Counted from the stretch's first letter, positions 9,356 to 18,815 are shown. The stretch: 64,000 bases of DNA from Opitutia bacterium (GCA_016187925.1 JACPIS010000037.1:62001-126000); one strand, 5' to 3'. Notes: generated from the letters alone by a model not told the origin. Numbers and translations: made by a program.

Positions 9356-11107
9356 TCAGTAGACGTCGCGCTGGTAGCGCTTCGCGGTTTTCAAGGCCTG
9401 CAGATAGTGCTCGGCCTCGGCGGGCGTCCGGCCGCCGGCGCGCGCAAGGAGCTCGAGCAGGGCGGCGTGGACATCCTTCGCCATGCGCGAGGCGTCGCCG
9501 CACACGTAGAAATGCGCGCCGGTCTCGAGCCAGGCGTAGAGTTCGACGGCGTGCTCGAGCATGCGCTGCTGCACGTAGATTTTCTCTGTCTGGTCGCGCG
9601 ACCAGGCGAGGTCGAGCCGCGTCAGCACGCCCGCGCGCTGCAGGTCGTGGAGTTCGTCACGGTAAAGAAAATCCGTGCTCGCGCGCTGGTCGCCGAAGAA
9701 CAGCCAGTTCTTGCCCTTGGCGCCGGTGGCGCGGCGCTCCGCGAGGAACGCGCGAAACGGCGCGATGCCGGTGCCCGGGCCGACCATGATGACGGGCGTG
9801 TTGCCGTCCGCCGGGAGCCGGAAGCCGTTGTTGTGATGCACGAACACCCGGGCGCGGCCGGCGGGCAGCGCGCGCTCGGCGAGGAAGGTGGAGCAGGCGC
9901 CCTTGCGGCGGCGGCCCGCGGCTTCGTAGCGCACGGCGCCGACGGTGAGGTGTACGTGGCCGGGATGGGCCTTGGGCGAGGAGGAGATCGAGTAAAGCCG
10001 CGGTTGGAGCGGGCGCAGCGTGGCGACGAATTCCCGGAGCGAGGGCTTTTTCTCCGCGGCGAGCAGCAGGTCGATGACATGGCGCACCGGAGCGGACGAC
10101 GCGACGGATTCAGTCGCGACACCGGCGGTGACGGGCGTCAGCAGCTTGGCGAGCGACGGCGTGGGCTTGCCGAGGTCGTAATGCTCGGTCAGCGCGCGCC
10201 AGAGCGACATCTCGCCGGCGGGCGTGGGCACGGCCTCCTCACCATCGCAACCGAGCGTGGCGATGACCTCGCCGACGAGGTCGGGGCAATTCTCGGGGAA
10301 CACGCCGAGAGCGTCGCCCGCTTCGTAGGCGAGGCCGGAGCCCTCGAGGGAAAATTCGACGTGGTTGACCTCCTTGGCCGAGCCGGCGCCGTTGAGATTG
10401 CGCACGGCAAGCACCGGAGCCGGGAAAGGATTCTTGCGCGAGTGAGTGGGGTGAGCGTCGACGGGCGCTGGCTCTTCCTGGGGCGCGGCGGGCAAGGCCG
10501 CGGTGGTTGGCGTGAGCGACTGCAGCGCGGTGTCGAGCCAGCCGGTGAAAGCGCTTTCGTAATCGAGATCGCAGTCGACGCGCGGGGCGGTGGGCGTGGC
10601 GCCGAGTCTGGCTAGGAACGAGTCGAAGTCCTTCCCGCACTGGCAGAATTTCGCGTAGTTGGTGTCGCCGAGTGCGCAGACGGAGAAACGGAGGCCGGCA
10701 AGTTGCGAGTTGGGCGCCGAGGGTTGCGCACTCGCGGCGGCCAGGGCGGCGTGCAGGGCCTTGGCGCTGTCGGGCGGTTCGCCGTCGCCGTAGGTGCTGG
10801 TGATGACAAGCGCGCGCGAGGTGGCGGCAAGTTTCGCGAGGTCGAACGAACCGAGTTCGGCGAGGGCCGGAGCGAAGCCGCGCTGCGCGGCTTGCTTGGC
10901 GGCCTGCTTGGCGAGCGACTCGGCCGTGCCGGTCTGCGAGCCGTAGAGAATGGCGAGCGGCTCGGCCGGGACGGCGGGGGCGGACGGAGTGGGGGCGGTT
11001 TGCGGGCCGCGCGAAAAAATGCCGGCGAGGAAGCCGTTGAGCCACGCGCGCTGCTCGGCGGTGAACGGCGCGCTGTCGGGAATGAGCGGAAGGGCGGCGG
11101 AGGACAT
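9356..11107 (-). CDS. CysJ-like diflavin reductase (NADPH sulfite/nitrite reductase flavoprotein)
   Basis: A 583-residue diflavin reductase. The FMN flavodoxin domain starts with LYGSQTGTAESLA near residue 55 and includes STYGDGEPPD. The FAD site has RLYSISSSP, the NADPH region has GPGTGIAPFRAFL, and the protein ends YQRDVY, the classic CysJ terminus. The N-terminus has FTAEQRAWLNGFLAGI, which resembles the CysJ oligomerisation segment and recurs in NirA. It lies 30 bp downstream of nirA, so it probably reduces NirA with NADPH, although sulfite reductase service is possible. Confidence 0.9.
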   Translation of the reverse strand: MSSAALPLIPDSAPFTAEQRAWLNGFLAGIFSRGPQTAPTPSAPAVPAEPLAILYGSQTGTAESLAKQAAKQAAQRGFAPALAELGSFDLAKLAATSRALVITSTYGDGEPPDSAKALHAALAAASAQPSAPNSQLAGLRFSVCALGDTNYAKFCQCGKDFDSFLARLGATPTAPRVDCDLDYESAFTGWLDTALQSLTPTTAALPAAPQEEPAPVDAHPTHSRKNPFPAPVLAVRNLNGAGSAKEVNHVEFSLEGSGLAYEAGDALGVFPENCPDLVGEVIATLGCDGEEAVPTPAGEMSLWRALTEHYDLGKPTPSLAKLLTPVTAGVATESVASSAPVRHVIDLLLAAEKKPSLREFVATLRPLQPRLYSISSSPKAHPGHVHLTVGAVRYEAAGRRRKGACSTFLAERALPAGRARVFVHHNNGFRLPADGNTPVIMVGPGTGIAPFRAFLAERRATGAKGKNWLFFGDQRASTDFLYRDELHDLQRAGVLTRLDLAWSRDQTEKIYVQQRMLEHAVELYAWLETGAHFYVCGDASRMAKDVHAALLELLARAGGRTPAEAEHYLQALKTAKRYQRDVY

Positions 11108-11137
11108 CGGGGAAGATTCTTTGGCGAGTGGTAAGAC

Positions 11138-12943
11138 TCAGGCGCTGAGCAGTTCCTTGAGCTGGTCGGGACTGTGGCGGCGGGACCATTGGGCAAAGGT
11201 TTCGCCTGTGGTGCGCCGGGTGGAGTAGGCGGCGAGGATGCGCTCGACGGTGGCGTTGACCTCCGTGGCGCGAACCCCGCGAAGAATTTCCCGCGCGATG
11301 CCCTGCTCGTGATCCATGCCGCCGCCGAGGACGACGTGGTAGCCCTCGGCGCCGTCGGCGAGCTTCGCGCCGAGAAAACCGATGTCGCCGCAGTAGTGCT
11401 GGGCGCAGGAGTGCGGGCAGCCGGTGAAATGAATGTTGAGCGGCGTGTCGACGAGCGGGCGGCCGGCCAGCGCGGCATGGAGCGCGGTTGCGTGGGCCTT
11501 GGTGTCGGCCGCGGCGTACTTGCAGCCGCGGTTGCCGGTGCAGGCGACGATGCCGCCGGCGGCGCAGCTCGCCTCGGTATGAAGGCCGAGCGCCTGCACG
11601 GCTTGGGCGACAACGGACACGTCGGTGTCGGCCAGATGCGGAATGAGGACGCTCTGCCAGACAGTGAGCCGCAGCTCGCCGGTGCCGTGGCGCGAGGCGA
11701 GCCCGGCGAGGGCATGCAACTGGGCCGCGTCGAGCCGACCCGCCGGAGTGCCGACGCCGAGATACGACCGGCCGGGCTGAACCTGCGGGTGCGCGCCGAG
11801 CCAACCGTGCTTCACAACAGCCGGACGCGGCTCGCAGGCTGCGAGCGGCAGGCGCACGAGCGGGAAGGCGAGTTTCTTCTGCGTTTCCGCGAGGAATTTT
11901 TCCACGCCCCAGCGTTCGAGCAGGTATTTCAGGCGGGCTTTCTTGCGGTTGGTGCGGTCGCCGTGCTCGCGGAACACGCGGATCATCGCGGCGGCGACGG
12001 CGACGGCCTGCGACGGCGCGATAAGCAGTCCGGTGTCGCGGGCGAAATCCTGGTGGCCGGTGATACCGCCGAGCAGAACGCGGAAATAAACGCCGGGGGG
12101 AACGGAATTTGAGATTTCAGATTTGTGATTTAAAAGGGATTCGGCGGTGACGCGGCAGGCGAAGAAGCCAATGTCGTTCGTGTCGACGGCGGCGGAGATG
12201 CGGCCGCCGCTGTCGAAGGCGACGTTGAACTTGCGCGGCAGGCCGTAGAGGTCGCGGTGGTTGAGGATGTAGTGGTGAAGCCCCTTGGCGAAGGGAACGA
12301 CATCGATGAGTTCGCCGGGATCGAAGCCGCTGGTCGGCGTGGCGGTGATGTTGCGGATGTTGTCGGCGCCGGCGCCGCGCGAGGTGAGGCCCAGTTCCTG
12401 GATGCGCGTGAGGACGGCGACGATGTCGCGCGGCCGGAACTCGCGCAGCTGGAGGTTGGCGCGGGTGGTGAGGTGCGCGCAGCCGTTGCCGAGCTCGGCG
12501 GCGAGTTCGGCGAGCCCGTGCAGCTGCGGCGCGGTGACGATGCCGGCCGGCAGACGGAGGCGGAGCATGAAACTGTCCTGCGCCGGCGCGACGTAGAACA
12601 GGCCGTGATACTTGAAGCGAAAAGTGTCGGCCTCGTCCGGGAAGCAATCCTCGGCGGCGTGCGCGCAAAGTTTTTCCCAGAGATCGAGCGGGTTCTCGGC
12701 GTGCTTCCAGAGCTCGGGCTTGGACAACTCGCTGAGCGGCGTGCCGCAGACACATTCCTCAGCGGCCGGCGCGGCGAGGTTGGCAGTGGCGGATTCACCC
12801 GCGTGCGCGGTCAGCCGGCCGTTGGTGGTGCGCCCCACGAACGCTCCGCTCGCGGCGACGCCGGCCATGAAGCCCTGCAGGTACTCCTTTTGCTCGGCGG
12901 TGAAGCCGGCGGGGGCGGCGGGAACTGGGGCCTCGGGGCGCAT
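11138..12943 (-). CDS. nirA: assimilatory nitrite reductase, siroheme [4Fe-4S] type
   Basis: A 601-residue siroheme protein of the nitrite/sulfite reductase family. The cluster ligands are ACTGNRGCK at about residues 467-474 and GCPHSCAQHYCGDIG at about 508-513. The duplicated ferredoxin-like halves carry HLTTRANLQLR and ELRLTVWQSV. An extra N-terminal segment has GFTAEQKEYLQGFMAGV, matching the CysJ-like partner. Cluster context (nitrate reductase, cobA, nitrate importer) favours nitrite over sulfite. A 130-bp leader upstream contains a candidate LysR operator at 13009-13025. Confidence 0.92.
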   Translation of the reverse strand: MRPEAPVPAAPAGFTAEQKEYLQGFMAGVAASGAFVGRTTNGRLTAHAGESATANLAAPAAEECVCGTPLSELSKPELWKHAENPLDLWEKLCAHAAEDCFPDEADTFRFKYHGLFYVAPAQDSFMLRLRLPAGIVTAPQLHGLAELAAELGNGCAHLTTRANLQLREFRPRDIVAVLTRIQELGLTSRGAGADNIRNITATPTSGFDPGELIDVVPFAKGLHHYILNHRDLYGLPRKFNVAFDSGGRISAAVDTNDIGFFACRVTAESLLNHKSEISNSVPPGVYFRVLLGGITGHQDFARDTGLLIAPSQAVAVAAAMIRVFREHGDRTNRKKARLKYLLERWGVEKFLAETQKKLAFPLVRLPLAACEPRPAVVKHGWLGAHPQVQPGRSYLGVGTPAGRLDAAQLHALAGLASRHGTGELRLTVWQSVLIPHLADTDVSVVAQAVQALGLHTEASCAAGGIVACTGNRGCKYAAADTKAHATALHAALAGRPLVDTPLNIHFTGCPHSCAQHYCGDIGFLGAKLADGAEGYHVVLGGGMDHEQGIAREILRGVRATEVNATVERILAAYSTRRTTGETFAQWSRRHSPDQLKELLSA

Positions 12944-13008
12944 CTACCCCGGAGAAAGCTCCCGGCGTGCCATGCGCTCAAACGGGCGGGATTTCTGGCC
13001 GAAAACTA

Positions 13009-13025
13009 TTCATGCGGCGCATGAG
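13009..13025. promoter_or_regulatory. candidate LysR operator upstream of nirA
   Basis: The palindrome TTCAT-GCGGCGC-ATGAG lies in the 130-bp gap between the ATPase gene and nirA. Its half-sites and 7-bp spacer match the TTCAT-N7-ATGAA palindrome at 19935-19951 in the lysR/nasS-like divergent promoter. The inner bases are also symmetric (TCATGCG-G-CGCATGA). It suggests a second, internal promoter driving the reductase half of the cluster under the same regulator. Confidence 0.5.
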
Positions 13026-13073
13026 GCCGGTTCATGGCGAACGGTGTCTGCGGCTCGTTCGCATGAGCGGCGT

Positions 13074-13979
13074 TCACTCGCGGGCGCCGACGGCCCGGCC
13101 CCGCCAGCCGGCGAAGGATTGTTGGAAGCGCGTGAGGGGGCCGCGGGACACGATGGTCGTTTCCGGCAGCGGAGTCCCCGGGAAGGGAGGATCATCCGTG
13201 GCGGGCAAAGGACGGAGATGGCTGCGCTCCTCGAGGAACGAGATGAGGTGCTCGCGGCATTGGTAATACGCGGGGTCCTCCAGCAGGTCGGTGCGGACGC
13301 GCGGGCGGGCGAAGGGCACCTCCAGCACCTCGCCGATGGTGGCGCGCGGGCCGTCGGTCATGCAAACGACGCGGTCGGCGAGAAACAGGGCCTCGTCGAC
13401 ATCGTGCGTGATGATGAGTGCGGTGATCTTGAGGCGCTGCCACATCTCGAGCAGCACGTCCTGCAGCTCGGCGCGCGTGAGCGAATCGAGCATGCCGAAC
13501 GGCTCGTCGAGCAGCAGCATCTTGGGCGAAAGGGCGAAGGCGCGCGCGAGCCCGACGCGCTGGCGCATGCCTTGGGAGAGCTCGGCCGGGCGCTTGTGCA
13601 ACGAATCAGCCAGGCCGACCAGCGAGAGATAATACTCGGCCAGCTCGCGGCGCTCGGCCGCGGTGGCGGTGTAGTAGACTTGGTCGACGCCGAGACGCAC
13701 GTTCTCGAGCGCAGTGAGCCACGGCAGGAGGCAGGGCGATTGGAAGACGACGCCGCGGTCGGGGCCGGCCTCGTAGACCTGTTTGCCGGAGAGCACGATG
13801 TTGCCCCCGGACGGCGGGGTGAGCCCCGCGATCATCGAGAGCACGGTGGACTTGCCGCAGCCCGAGTGGCCGATTAGTGCCACGAACTCGCCGCGCCGCA
13901 TGCGGAGGTTGAAGTCCTCGACGATCACGGCGGGGCCGTAGGACTTGGCGAGGTGGAAGAGCTCGAGGTAGGTGGACAT
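13074..13979 (-). CDS. nrtC: nitrate ABC transporter ATPase (first of two)
   Basis: A 301-residue ABC ATPase. Walker A is GHSGCGKST (about residues 37-45), the signature is [14 protein letters not shown], Walker B is MLLLDEPFG, and the switch is ITHDVDEAL. The Q-loop [18 protein letters not shown] is typical of nitrate, taurine and aliphatic sulfonate importers. A 40-residue C-terminal tail replaces the NrtA-like sensor domain that cyanobacterial NrtC carries; the separate gene at 18754-19866 may take that role. The symbol is assigned by position. Confidence 0.8.
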   Translation of the reverse strand: MSTYLELFHLAKSYGPAVIVEDFNLRMRRGEFVALIGHSGCGKSTVLSMIAGLTPPSGGNIVLSGKQVYEAGPDRGVVFQSPCLLPWLTALENVRLGVDQVYYTATAAERRELAEYYLSLVGLADSLHKRPAELSQGMRQRVGLARAFALSPKMLLLDEPFGMLDSLTRAELQDVLLEMWQRLKITALIITHDVDEALFLADRVVCMTDGPRATIGEVLEVPFARPRVRTDLLEDPAYYQCREHLISFLEERSHLRPLPATDDPPFPGTPLPETTIVSRGPLTRFQQSFAGWRGRAVGARE

Positions 13980-13997
13980 GGGGAGAAATGCGGCAGG

Positions 13998-14906
13998 TCA
14001 GGCGGGCGGGGCAACGGGAGCAGGAGTCGGGCCGGTTTCGCGGCGGCGCGGCGGGCGACCCCAGGCGAAGATGGGCCGGCCGAGCGTGAGATCCTCGGGC
14101 AGCAAGTCGGGCGGCGGTCGGTCGGGACCGAGCGAGCCGCGGCGGTTGGCGCCGATCTCGAGCAGCCGGTGCGTCACGTGGGAGCGCAGGCGCTTGTATT
14201 CTGGGTCGTGGTTGAGGTCCTTGCGATTGCGCGGGTGGGCGAGGTTGACGGGAATGGACTCGCCGAGCGTGGCGCCCGGGCCGGTGGTGAGCGGAATCAC
14301 GCGGTCGGCCATGAGCAGGGCCTCGTCGACATCGTTGGTGATGAGCAGGACGGTCTTCCGGTCAGCTTCCCACAGATGGACGATTTCCTGCTGCAACGAG
14401 CCGCGCGTGAGCGCGTCGAGCGCGCCGAGCGGTTCGTCGAGCAGCAGCAACGAGGGGCTCATGGCGAGACCGCGGGCGACGGCGACGCGCTGGCGCATGC
14501 CGCCGGAGAGCTGGCGCGGTAGCTTGTCGCGCGCCGGGGTCAGGTGGACCATCTCGATGTGATGCTCGACGTGGGCCGTGCGTTTTTCCCGGCTCCAGTC
14601 GGGAAAGCAGCGGTCGACGGCGAGGGCGATGTTCTCGTAGACGGTGAGCCAGGGCAGCAGCGAGTAGTTCTGAAAAACGATACCGCGGTCGCGTCCCGGG
14701 CCGGTGATCTTCTGGCCGTCGAGCGTGAGCGTGCCGGCGTCGGGGGCGAGCAGGCCGGCGACGAGGCTGATGAGCGTGGTCTTGCCCGAGCCGGAGTAGC
14801 CGACGATGGCGACGAACTCGCCGCGCTCCATCGTCAGGTTGATGTCGCGCAGGACCGAAGTGGAGCCAAAGGATTTGGAGACTTGGCGGAGTTCGAGGAA
14901 AGACAT
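13998..14906 (-). CDS. nrtD: nitrate ABC transporter ATPase (second of two)
   Basis: A 302-residue ABC ATPase with Walker A GYSGSGKTT, signature LSGGMRQRVAVARG, Walker B LLLLDEPLGALDALTRG and switch ITNDVDEALLMADRV. It resembles NrtD and the preceding ATPase and would form a heterodimer under the NrtB permease. I prefer the ATG at 14906 (MSFLELRQVSKSFG), 4 bp after the NrtS-like stop, over an upstream ATG at 14945 inside that gene. The roughly 60-residue proline/arginine-rich C-terminal tail is unusual. Confidence 0.85.
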   Translation of the reverse strand: MSFLELRQVSKSFGSTSVLRDINLTMERGEFVAIVGYSGSGKTTLISLVAGLLAPDAGTLTLDGQKITGPGRDRGIVFQNYSLLPWLTVYENIALAVDRCFPDWSREKRTAHVEHHIEMVHLTPARDKLPRQLSGGMRQRVAVARGLAMSPSLLLLDEPLGALDALTRGSLQQEIVHLWEADRKTVLLITNDVDEALLMADRVIPLTTGPGATLGESIPVNLAHPRNRKDLNHDPEYKRLRSHVTHRLLEIGANRRGSLGPDRPPPDLLPEDLTLGRPIFAWGRPPRRRETGPTPAPVAPPA

Positions 14907-14910
14907 GAGG

Positions 14911-15156
14911 TCAGGGCGGAGACTGGAACTGGCGGTAGGTGGCAATGGCGGTGCAGAGCGCGACGCTGTAGGTCACGAGCGGGGTAAGCAGGGACTTGGC
15001 CAACACCACGGGCGTGACCTGGCCGTGCAGCCAGTGGTCGCCTTGGTTGATCGCGACCTGCAGGAGACCGACCGGCAGGGAAAACCGCGCCGCGCGCAGC
15101 CAGACGGCGCGCAGCGCGGCGGAAAACGGGGCGGAGATGCGCGTGGCCGCGTCCAT
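14911..15156 (-). CDS. NrtS-like small nitrate/nitrite transporter
   Basis: An 81-residue protein with two hydrophobic helices (about residues 22-36 and 50-70). The central VGLLQVAINQGDHWLHG followed by LLTPLVTYSVAL matches the layout of cyanobacterial NrtS proteins (VGTLL..INxG..., then LLTYLVPY). NrtS transports nitrate and nitrite in its known cases. The ATG at 15156 shares one base with the porin stop, so it is translationally coupled. The family call rests on pattern memory rather than a search. Confidence 0.6.
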   Translation of the reverse strand: MDAATRISAPFSAALRAVWLRAARFSLPVGLLQVAINQGDHWLHGQVTPVVLAKSLLTPLVTYSVALCTAIATYRQFQSPP

Positions 15157-16628
15157 CAGAATTTCACCACGAGCTGGGCGTAGCCGAAGGTGGCGTTGTC
15201 GGCCCGGCCGGTGGCGGCGAGGTAATCGCCCGCCTCGAAACGGCTCCAGCCGAGCAGCACGTCGTAGGGCGCGCTGGGCGACCACGTCCAGGTGACGTCG
15301 AGTTCGTTGCCGGCCTGCGTGGGCAGCGCGCCGGTGCGCGACGCCGCGGGCCGCACGATGGCGATGGCGTTGGCGCGGTACCAGAAGTCGGTGGTGCGCT
15401 CCAACCAGAACCAATGGTAGTCGAGGCGCAGGATGGATTTTTTCAGCGAGGAATCGAGATAGACGAGGGGCTTGAAGCGCGCGTTGACGGCGAAGTTGCG
15501 CATGTTTTTCCAGGCGAAGACATCCATGTAGCCGTAGTGAAGATGGTTCGTGTGGAAAAGATTCAGGAAGCCCTCGTTCTTCGTGTCGTTGGGGTTCTTG
15601 TCCCCCGAGGCCTGGTTGTACTCGGTGCCGACGCGCGGGAAGAACTTGCTCTTCTCCCACGTGTAGCCGGTCTCGGCGTGCACTGCGTAGGCGCGGTGAT
15701 CGAACCAGTTGAAACCGGTGACGGTCGTCGCGGGCAGGCCGGGGCGGGCCTTGCCCCACTGGTAGGCGGCCTCGACGGTGTAGTCGAAGCCCTTGAGCGG
15801 CGCGATGGAGATGTTCTGGAAGCGGAAACCGAGCGTCCAGATTTTCTCCGGCACGTCGAAGGCGCGGATGCTGCCGTTACCGAAGGCCGGCGCGGCCACG
15901 ACGTAGTTGGGCGAGTTCTCGGTCTTTTCGCGGTAGAGCAGGTAGAGGTCGGTGCGCTGGTTGCGGATCTTGCCGGAATTCTGCACGTAGAGGCCGAGGA
16001 ACAGGTCGTCCTTGTCGGAGCGGTCGAGCTTGGCGTGGCGCACGCGGTCGGGCGTGGTCTCGCCGGGCGTGACGACGCTGAGGGCGAACAGGTCGAAGGT
16101 CGTGCGCTGGTCGGCCCAGTTGTAGACGGCCTTGGCGCCGTCGAAGACGCGGGCGGGGTTGTTCCACTCGAAACCGCCGATGAGGCGCTGGTCGCCGTAC
16201 GCGACCATCTGGCGGCCGACGCGGCCGGACCAGCCGGAGTCGCGCGGGTCGCCGAGGTCGACATACAGCTGGCGGAGGTCGGCGCGGGCGTCGCCCTCGG
16301 CGGCGTTCACGTAGGGGACGTTCGGGCGCTTCGAGTCGAACTCGCGGGCGTCCTGCAGCTGGCCGTAGAAGGCGAGCGTGGGCGACGCGGTGTATTTCGC
16401 GCCGACGCGGAAGCGGGCGAGCGTGAACGTGTCGTCGTTCGCCGTGTTCGTGAGCGAGTTGAAATCGAACGTGTTGCTGCGCGCCTCGGTGCGCAGGCGG
16501 AGGTTGAAGTCGAAGGCGAGCTTGCCCCCGGCGGCCGTGAGCGGGTCGCCGAAGACATAGGCGTGCGCGGCGAGCGGGGCGCCGAGCAGCGCGATCAGGG
16601 GGACAAGGCGGGTGAATCGGAAGGACAT
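15156..16628 (-). CDS. alginate-export-type outer-membrane beta-barrel porin
   Basis: A 490-residue outer-membrane protein with a signal peptide (MSFRFTRLVPLIALLGAPLAAHA). It has alternating beta-strand character throughout and a C-terminal phenylalanine (AQLVVKF) as expected for BAM recognition. Family features such as RLRTEARSN, RVGRQMVAYGDQRLIGGFEW and WGKARPG match the alginate-export porin group. Inside the nitrate operon it probably provides outer-membrane passage for nitrate. The ATG at 16628 gives the leader; an upstream in-frame ATG would spoil it. Confidence 0.8.
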   Translation of the reverse strand: MSFRFTRLVPLIALLGAPLAAHAYVFGDPLTAAGGKLAFDFNLRLRTEARSNTFDFNSLTNTANDDTFTLARFRVGAKYTASPTLAFYGQLQDAREFDSKRPNVPYVNAAEGDARADLRQLYVDLGDPRDSGWSGRVGRQMVAYGDQRLIGGFEWNNPARVFDGAKAVYNWADQRTTFDLFALSVVTPGETTPDRVRHAKLDRSDKDDLFLGLYVQNSGKIRNQRTDLYLLYREKTENSPNYVVAAPAFGNGSIRAFDVPEKIWTLGFRFQNISIAPLKGFDYTVEAAYQWGKARPGLPATTVTGFNWFDHRAYAVHAETGYTWEKSKFFPRVGTEYNQASGDKNPNDTKNEGFLNLFHTNHLHYGYMDVFAWKNMRNFAVNARFKPLVYLDSSLKKSILRLDYHWFWLERTTDFWYRANAIAIVRPAASRTGALPTQAGNELDVTWTWSPSAPYDVLLGWSRFEAGDYLAATGRADNATFGYAQLVVKF

Positions 16629-16698
16629 GGCTTGGTGCTGGGTTGAAGAAGGATGTTTGTAGCCGAGAGCGGCGGGGGCGTCCTTGACCTGGGTCATG

Positions 16699-17484
16699 TC
16701 AGGTCGCGGCGCGCAGTTTCGCCTCGGCGAGGCTCATCAGCCGGTCGAGCGCGAAGCCGATGAGGCCGATGGCGATGACGCACATGACGATGTGGCGGTA
16801 GTTGAGGGCATTGTATTCCTGCCAGAGAAAACCGCCCAGGCCGGGCGCGCCGGTGAGCATCTCGACGGCCACGATCACGAGCCACGCGATGCCGAGGCTC
16901 AGCCGGAAGCCGGTGAACATGTACGGCAGCGTGGACGGGATGATGATCCGCCAGAGCATCTGGAAGTGCGACAGCCGGAGCACGCGCCCGACATTCAGGT
17001 AATCCTGCGGCACGGCGCGCACGCCCTGCGCGGTGTTGAGCACCGTCGGCCACATCGAGCAGAACGCGATGGTGAACAGGCCCGCGCCGTCGAGGCCCTT
17101 GAAAAGACCGAGGCCGATGGGAAACCACGCGAGCGGCGAGATGGGCCGCACGATCTGGATGATCGGGTCGAACGCCTTGGTGAACAGCGTCGAGAGCCCG
17201 AGCATCAGGCCGATGGGCACGCCGAGCAGCAGGCCGAGCGAGTAGCCCTTGCCGACGAGATAGAGCGACTTCCACGTGAAACGGAGGATGCCCTGGTCCT
17301 GCTCGCCGCGGTAGGCGAGCGGATCGGTGATGTAGGACTTGCTGTTCTCCCACGTCTCGTGCGGCCCGGGGAAGTAGTTGCTGTCGTCCTTCGCCCGGTC
17401 GTGGGCCGAGTAGAAATGCCAGGCCAGCACGAAGAGCGCGATGGTGATGAGCGGCAGGACGAGCCAGTCGTATTTGAATCTCAC
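16699..17484 (-). CDS. nrtB: nitrate ABC transporter permease
   Basis: A 261-residue permease with about six membrane helices and the importer EAA loop near GVRAVPQDYLNVGRVLRLSH, where it contacts the ATPase. PIIQIVRPISPLAWFPIGLGLF is typical of NrtB and SsuC permeases. The start lies 2 bp after the nrtA stop. A 70-bp gap separates it from the porin gene, small enough for one transcript. The solute-binding protein and flanking reductases point to nitrate or nitrite as substrate. Confidence 0.92.
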   Translation of the reverse strand: MRFKYDWLVLPLITIALFVLAWHFYSAHDRAKDDSNYFPGPHETWENSKSYITDPLAYRGEQDQGILRFTWKSLYLVGKGYSLGLLLGVPIGLMLGLSTLFTKAFDPIIQIVRPISPLAWFPIGLGLFKGLDGAGLFTIAFCSMWPTVLNTAQGVRAVPQDYLNVGRVLRLSHFQMLWRIIIPSTLPYMFTGFRLSLGIAWLVIVAVEMLTGAPGLGGFLWQEYNALNYRHIVMCVIAIGLIGFALDRLMSLAEAKLRAAT

Positions 17485-17486
17485 GG

Positions 17487-18815
17487 TCAGCCTTTCAGGG
17501 AGTTCACGGCGAAGCCCTTGGCGTAGGCCTCGAGGTCGCCCGCGGGATCAAACGTCGTGCCGTCGAAGAATTTCTCCGGCGCGTTGTCGAGGGTGCGGCC
17601 GCTGACGCCGAGCTCGGCCATGGCCTCGCTGTAGAGATCGTGGCGGCAGACCTTGTCGACCACCGCGTAGTCGGGCGCGCCGTTGACCATGCCCCAGCGG
17701 CGGAACTGCGTGAGCCACCACTTGCCGTATTTCGGCTGCGGGAAATTGCAGTTGCGGGCGCTGAAGGACATGTAGAGCGGATCCTGCTTCTTGCGGCCGT
17801 CGCCGTAATCGTAGTCGCCGAGCAGGCGGCCGAGGATGATCTCCTTCGGGCAGTTGATGTACGCCGGGGCGGACACGATGTCGGCCTGCTCCGAGCGGTT
17901 GTCGAGGTTGTCGAGCCACACGCTGGCCTCGTGCAGGGCCTTGAGGACGGCCTTCACGGTCTTCGGATTCTTCTCGGCGAACTCGGCGGTGAACGCGCAG
18001 ACCTTCTCCGGGTGGTCGGCCCACATGTCCTGCGTAGTGAGCGCGGTGTAGCCGATGCCGTCGTCGATCGCGCGGGCGTTCCACGGCTCGCCGACGCAGA
18101 AGCCGTCCATCTTGCCGACGCGCATGTTCGAGACCATCTGCGGCGGCGGGATGGTGATGAGGTTGACGTCGGCGCCCGCGCCGGCGGCGTCGCCGGGGTG
18201 GATGCCGCCGCTCGCCAGCCAGTAGCGCATCCACATGGCGTGCGTGCCGGGCGGGAAGGTCTGGGCGAAGGTCAGCGGCTTGCCGGCCTTCTTGGCCTCG
18301 TCGACGAAGGGCTTCAGCGCGCTCGCGTCGGCGGCGACTTTGCCGCGGTATTGCTTTTTCAGGCTGATCGCCTGGCCGTTGCGGTTGAGCATCCAGGCGT
18401 AGACCATCGGCTTCTTCGGGGAACCGAGCAGGCCCATGGTCGAGGCGTAAGGCATGCCGATGAGCATGTGCGTCGCCTGGTTGTCGCCGGTGGAAAGGCG
18501 GTCGCGGATGACGGCCCAGCTGGCCTCCTTCGAGATTTTCGAGCGGATGCCGTACTTCTGGAAGAAACCCTTCTCGTGTGCGACGACGATGGGCGAGCAG
18601 TCCGTGAGCGCGATGATGCCGAACTTCACGTCGGGCGTCTCGGGCGCGTCGCTCGCGGCGGCAGACGTGGCGGCCCAACTCTTGGAGCCGAGCGCGGCGA
18701 AGAGCGCGGCGGAGCCGGTGAGCAGGGCGCCGCGTTTCAGGAACTGGCGGCGGTCAAGCAAGGCAGGGCTCCGAAGAGGAGAACCCGCGGGGGTGGGTGA
18801 TGTGGGCTGGTGCAT
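17487..18815 (-). CDS. nrtA: nitrate-binding periplasmic protein
   Basis: A 442-residue solute-binding protein with a twin-arginine leader (LDRRQFLKRGALLTGSAALFA). The body follows NrtA: FGIIALTDCSPIVVAHEKGFF, FPPGTHAMWMRYWLASGG, and the ligand region KMDGFCVGEPWNARA. Starting at the ATG at 18815 overlaps the upstream gene by 62 bp. A TTG at 18761, next to the upstream stop and giving MLDRRQFLKRG, is a plausible alternative. It delivers nitrate to NrtB. Confidence 0.9.
   Translation of the reverse strand: MHQPTSPTPAGSPLRSPALLDRRQFLKRGALLTGSAALFAALGSKSWAATSAAASDAPETPDVKFGIIALTDCSPIVVAHEKGFFQKYGIRSKISKEASWAVIRDRLSTGDNQATHMLIGMPYASTMGLLGSPKKPMVYAWMLNRNGQAISLKKQYRGKVAADASALKPFVDEAKKAGKPLTFAQTFPPGTHAMWMRYWLASGGIHPGDAAGAGADVNLITIPPPQMVSNMRVGKMDGFCVGEPWNARAIDDGIGYTALTTQDMWADHPEKVCAFTAEFAEKNPKTVKAVLKALHEASVWLDNLDNRSEQADIVSAPAYINCPKEIILGRLLGDYDYGDGRKKQDPLYMSFSARNCNFPQPKYGKWWLTQFRRWGMVNGAPDYAVVDKVCRHDLYSEAMAELGVSGRTLDNAPEKFFDGTTFDPAGDLEAYAKGFAVNSLKG

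Noticed and set aside
8666-10615. A 649-codon open frame on the plus strand opposite the DmsBC and CysJ-like genes
   Set aside because: It is antisense to two clear protein genes, has a biased Gly/Arg/Val composition and no recognisable domain.
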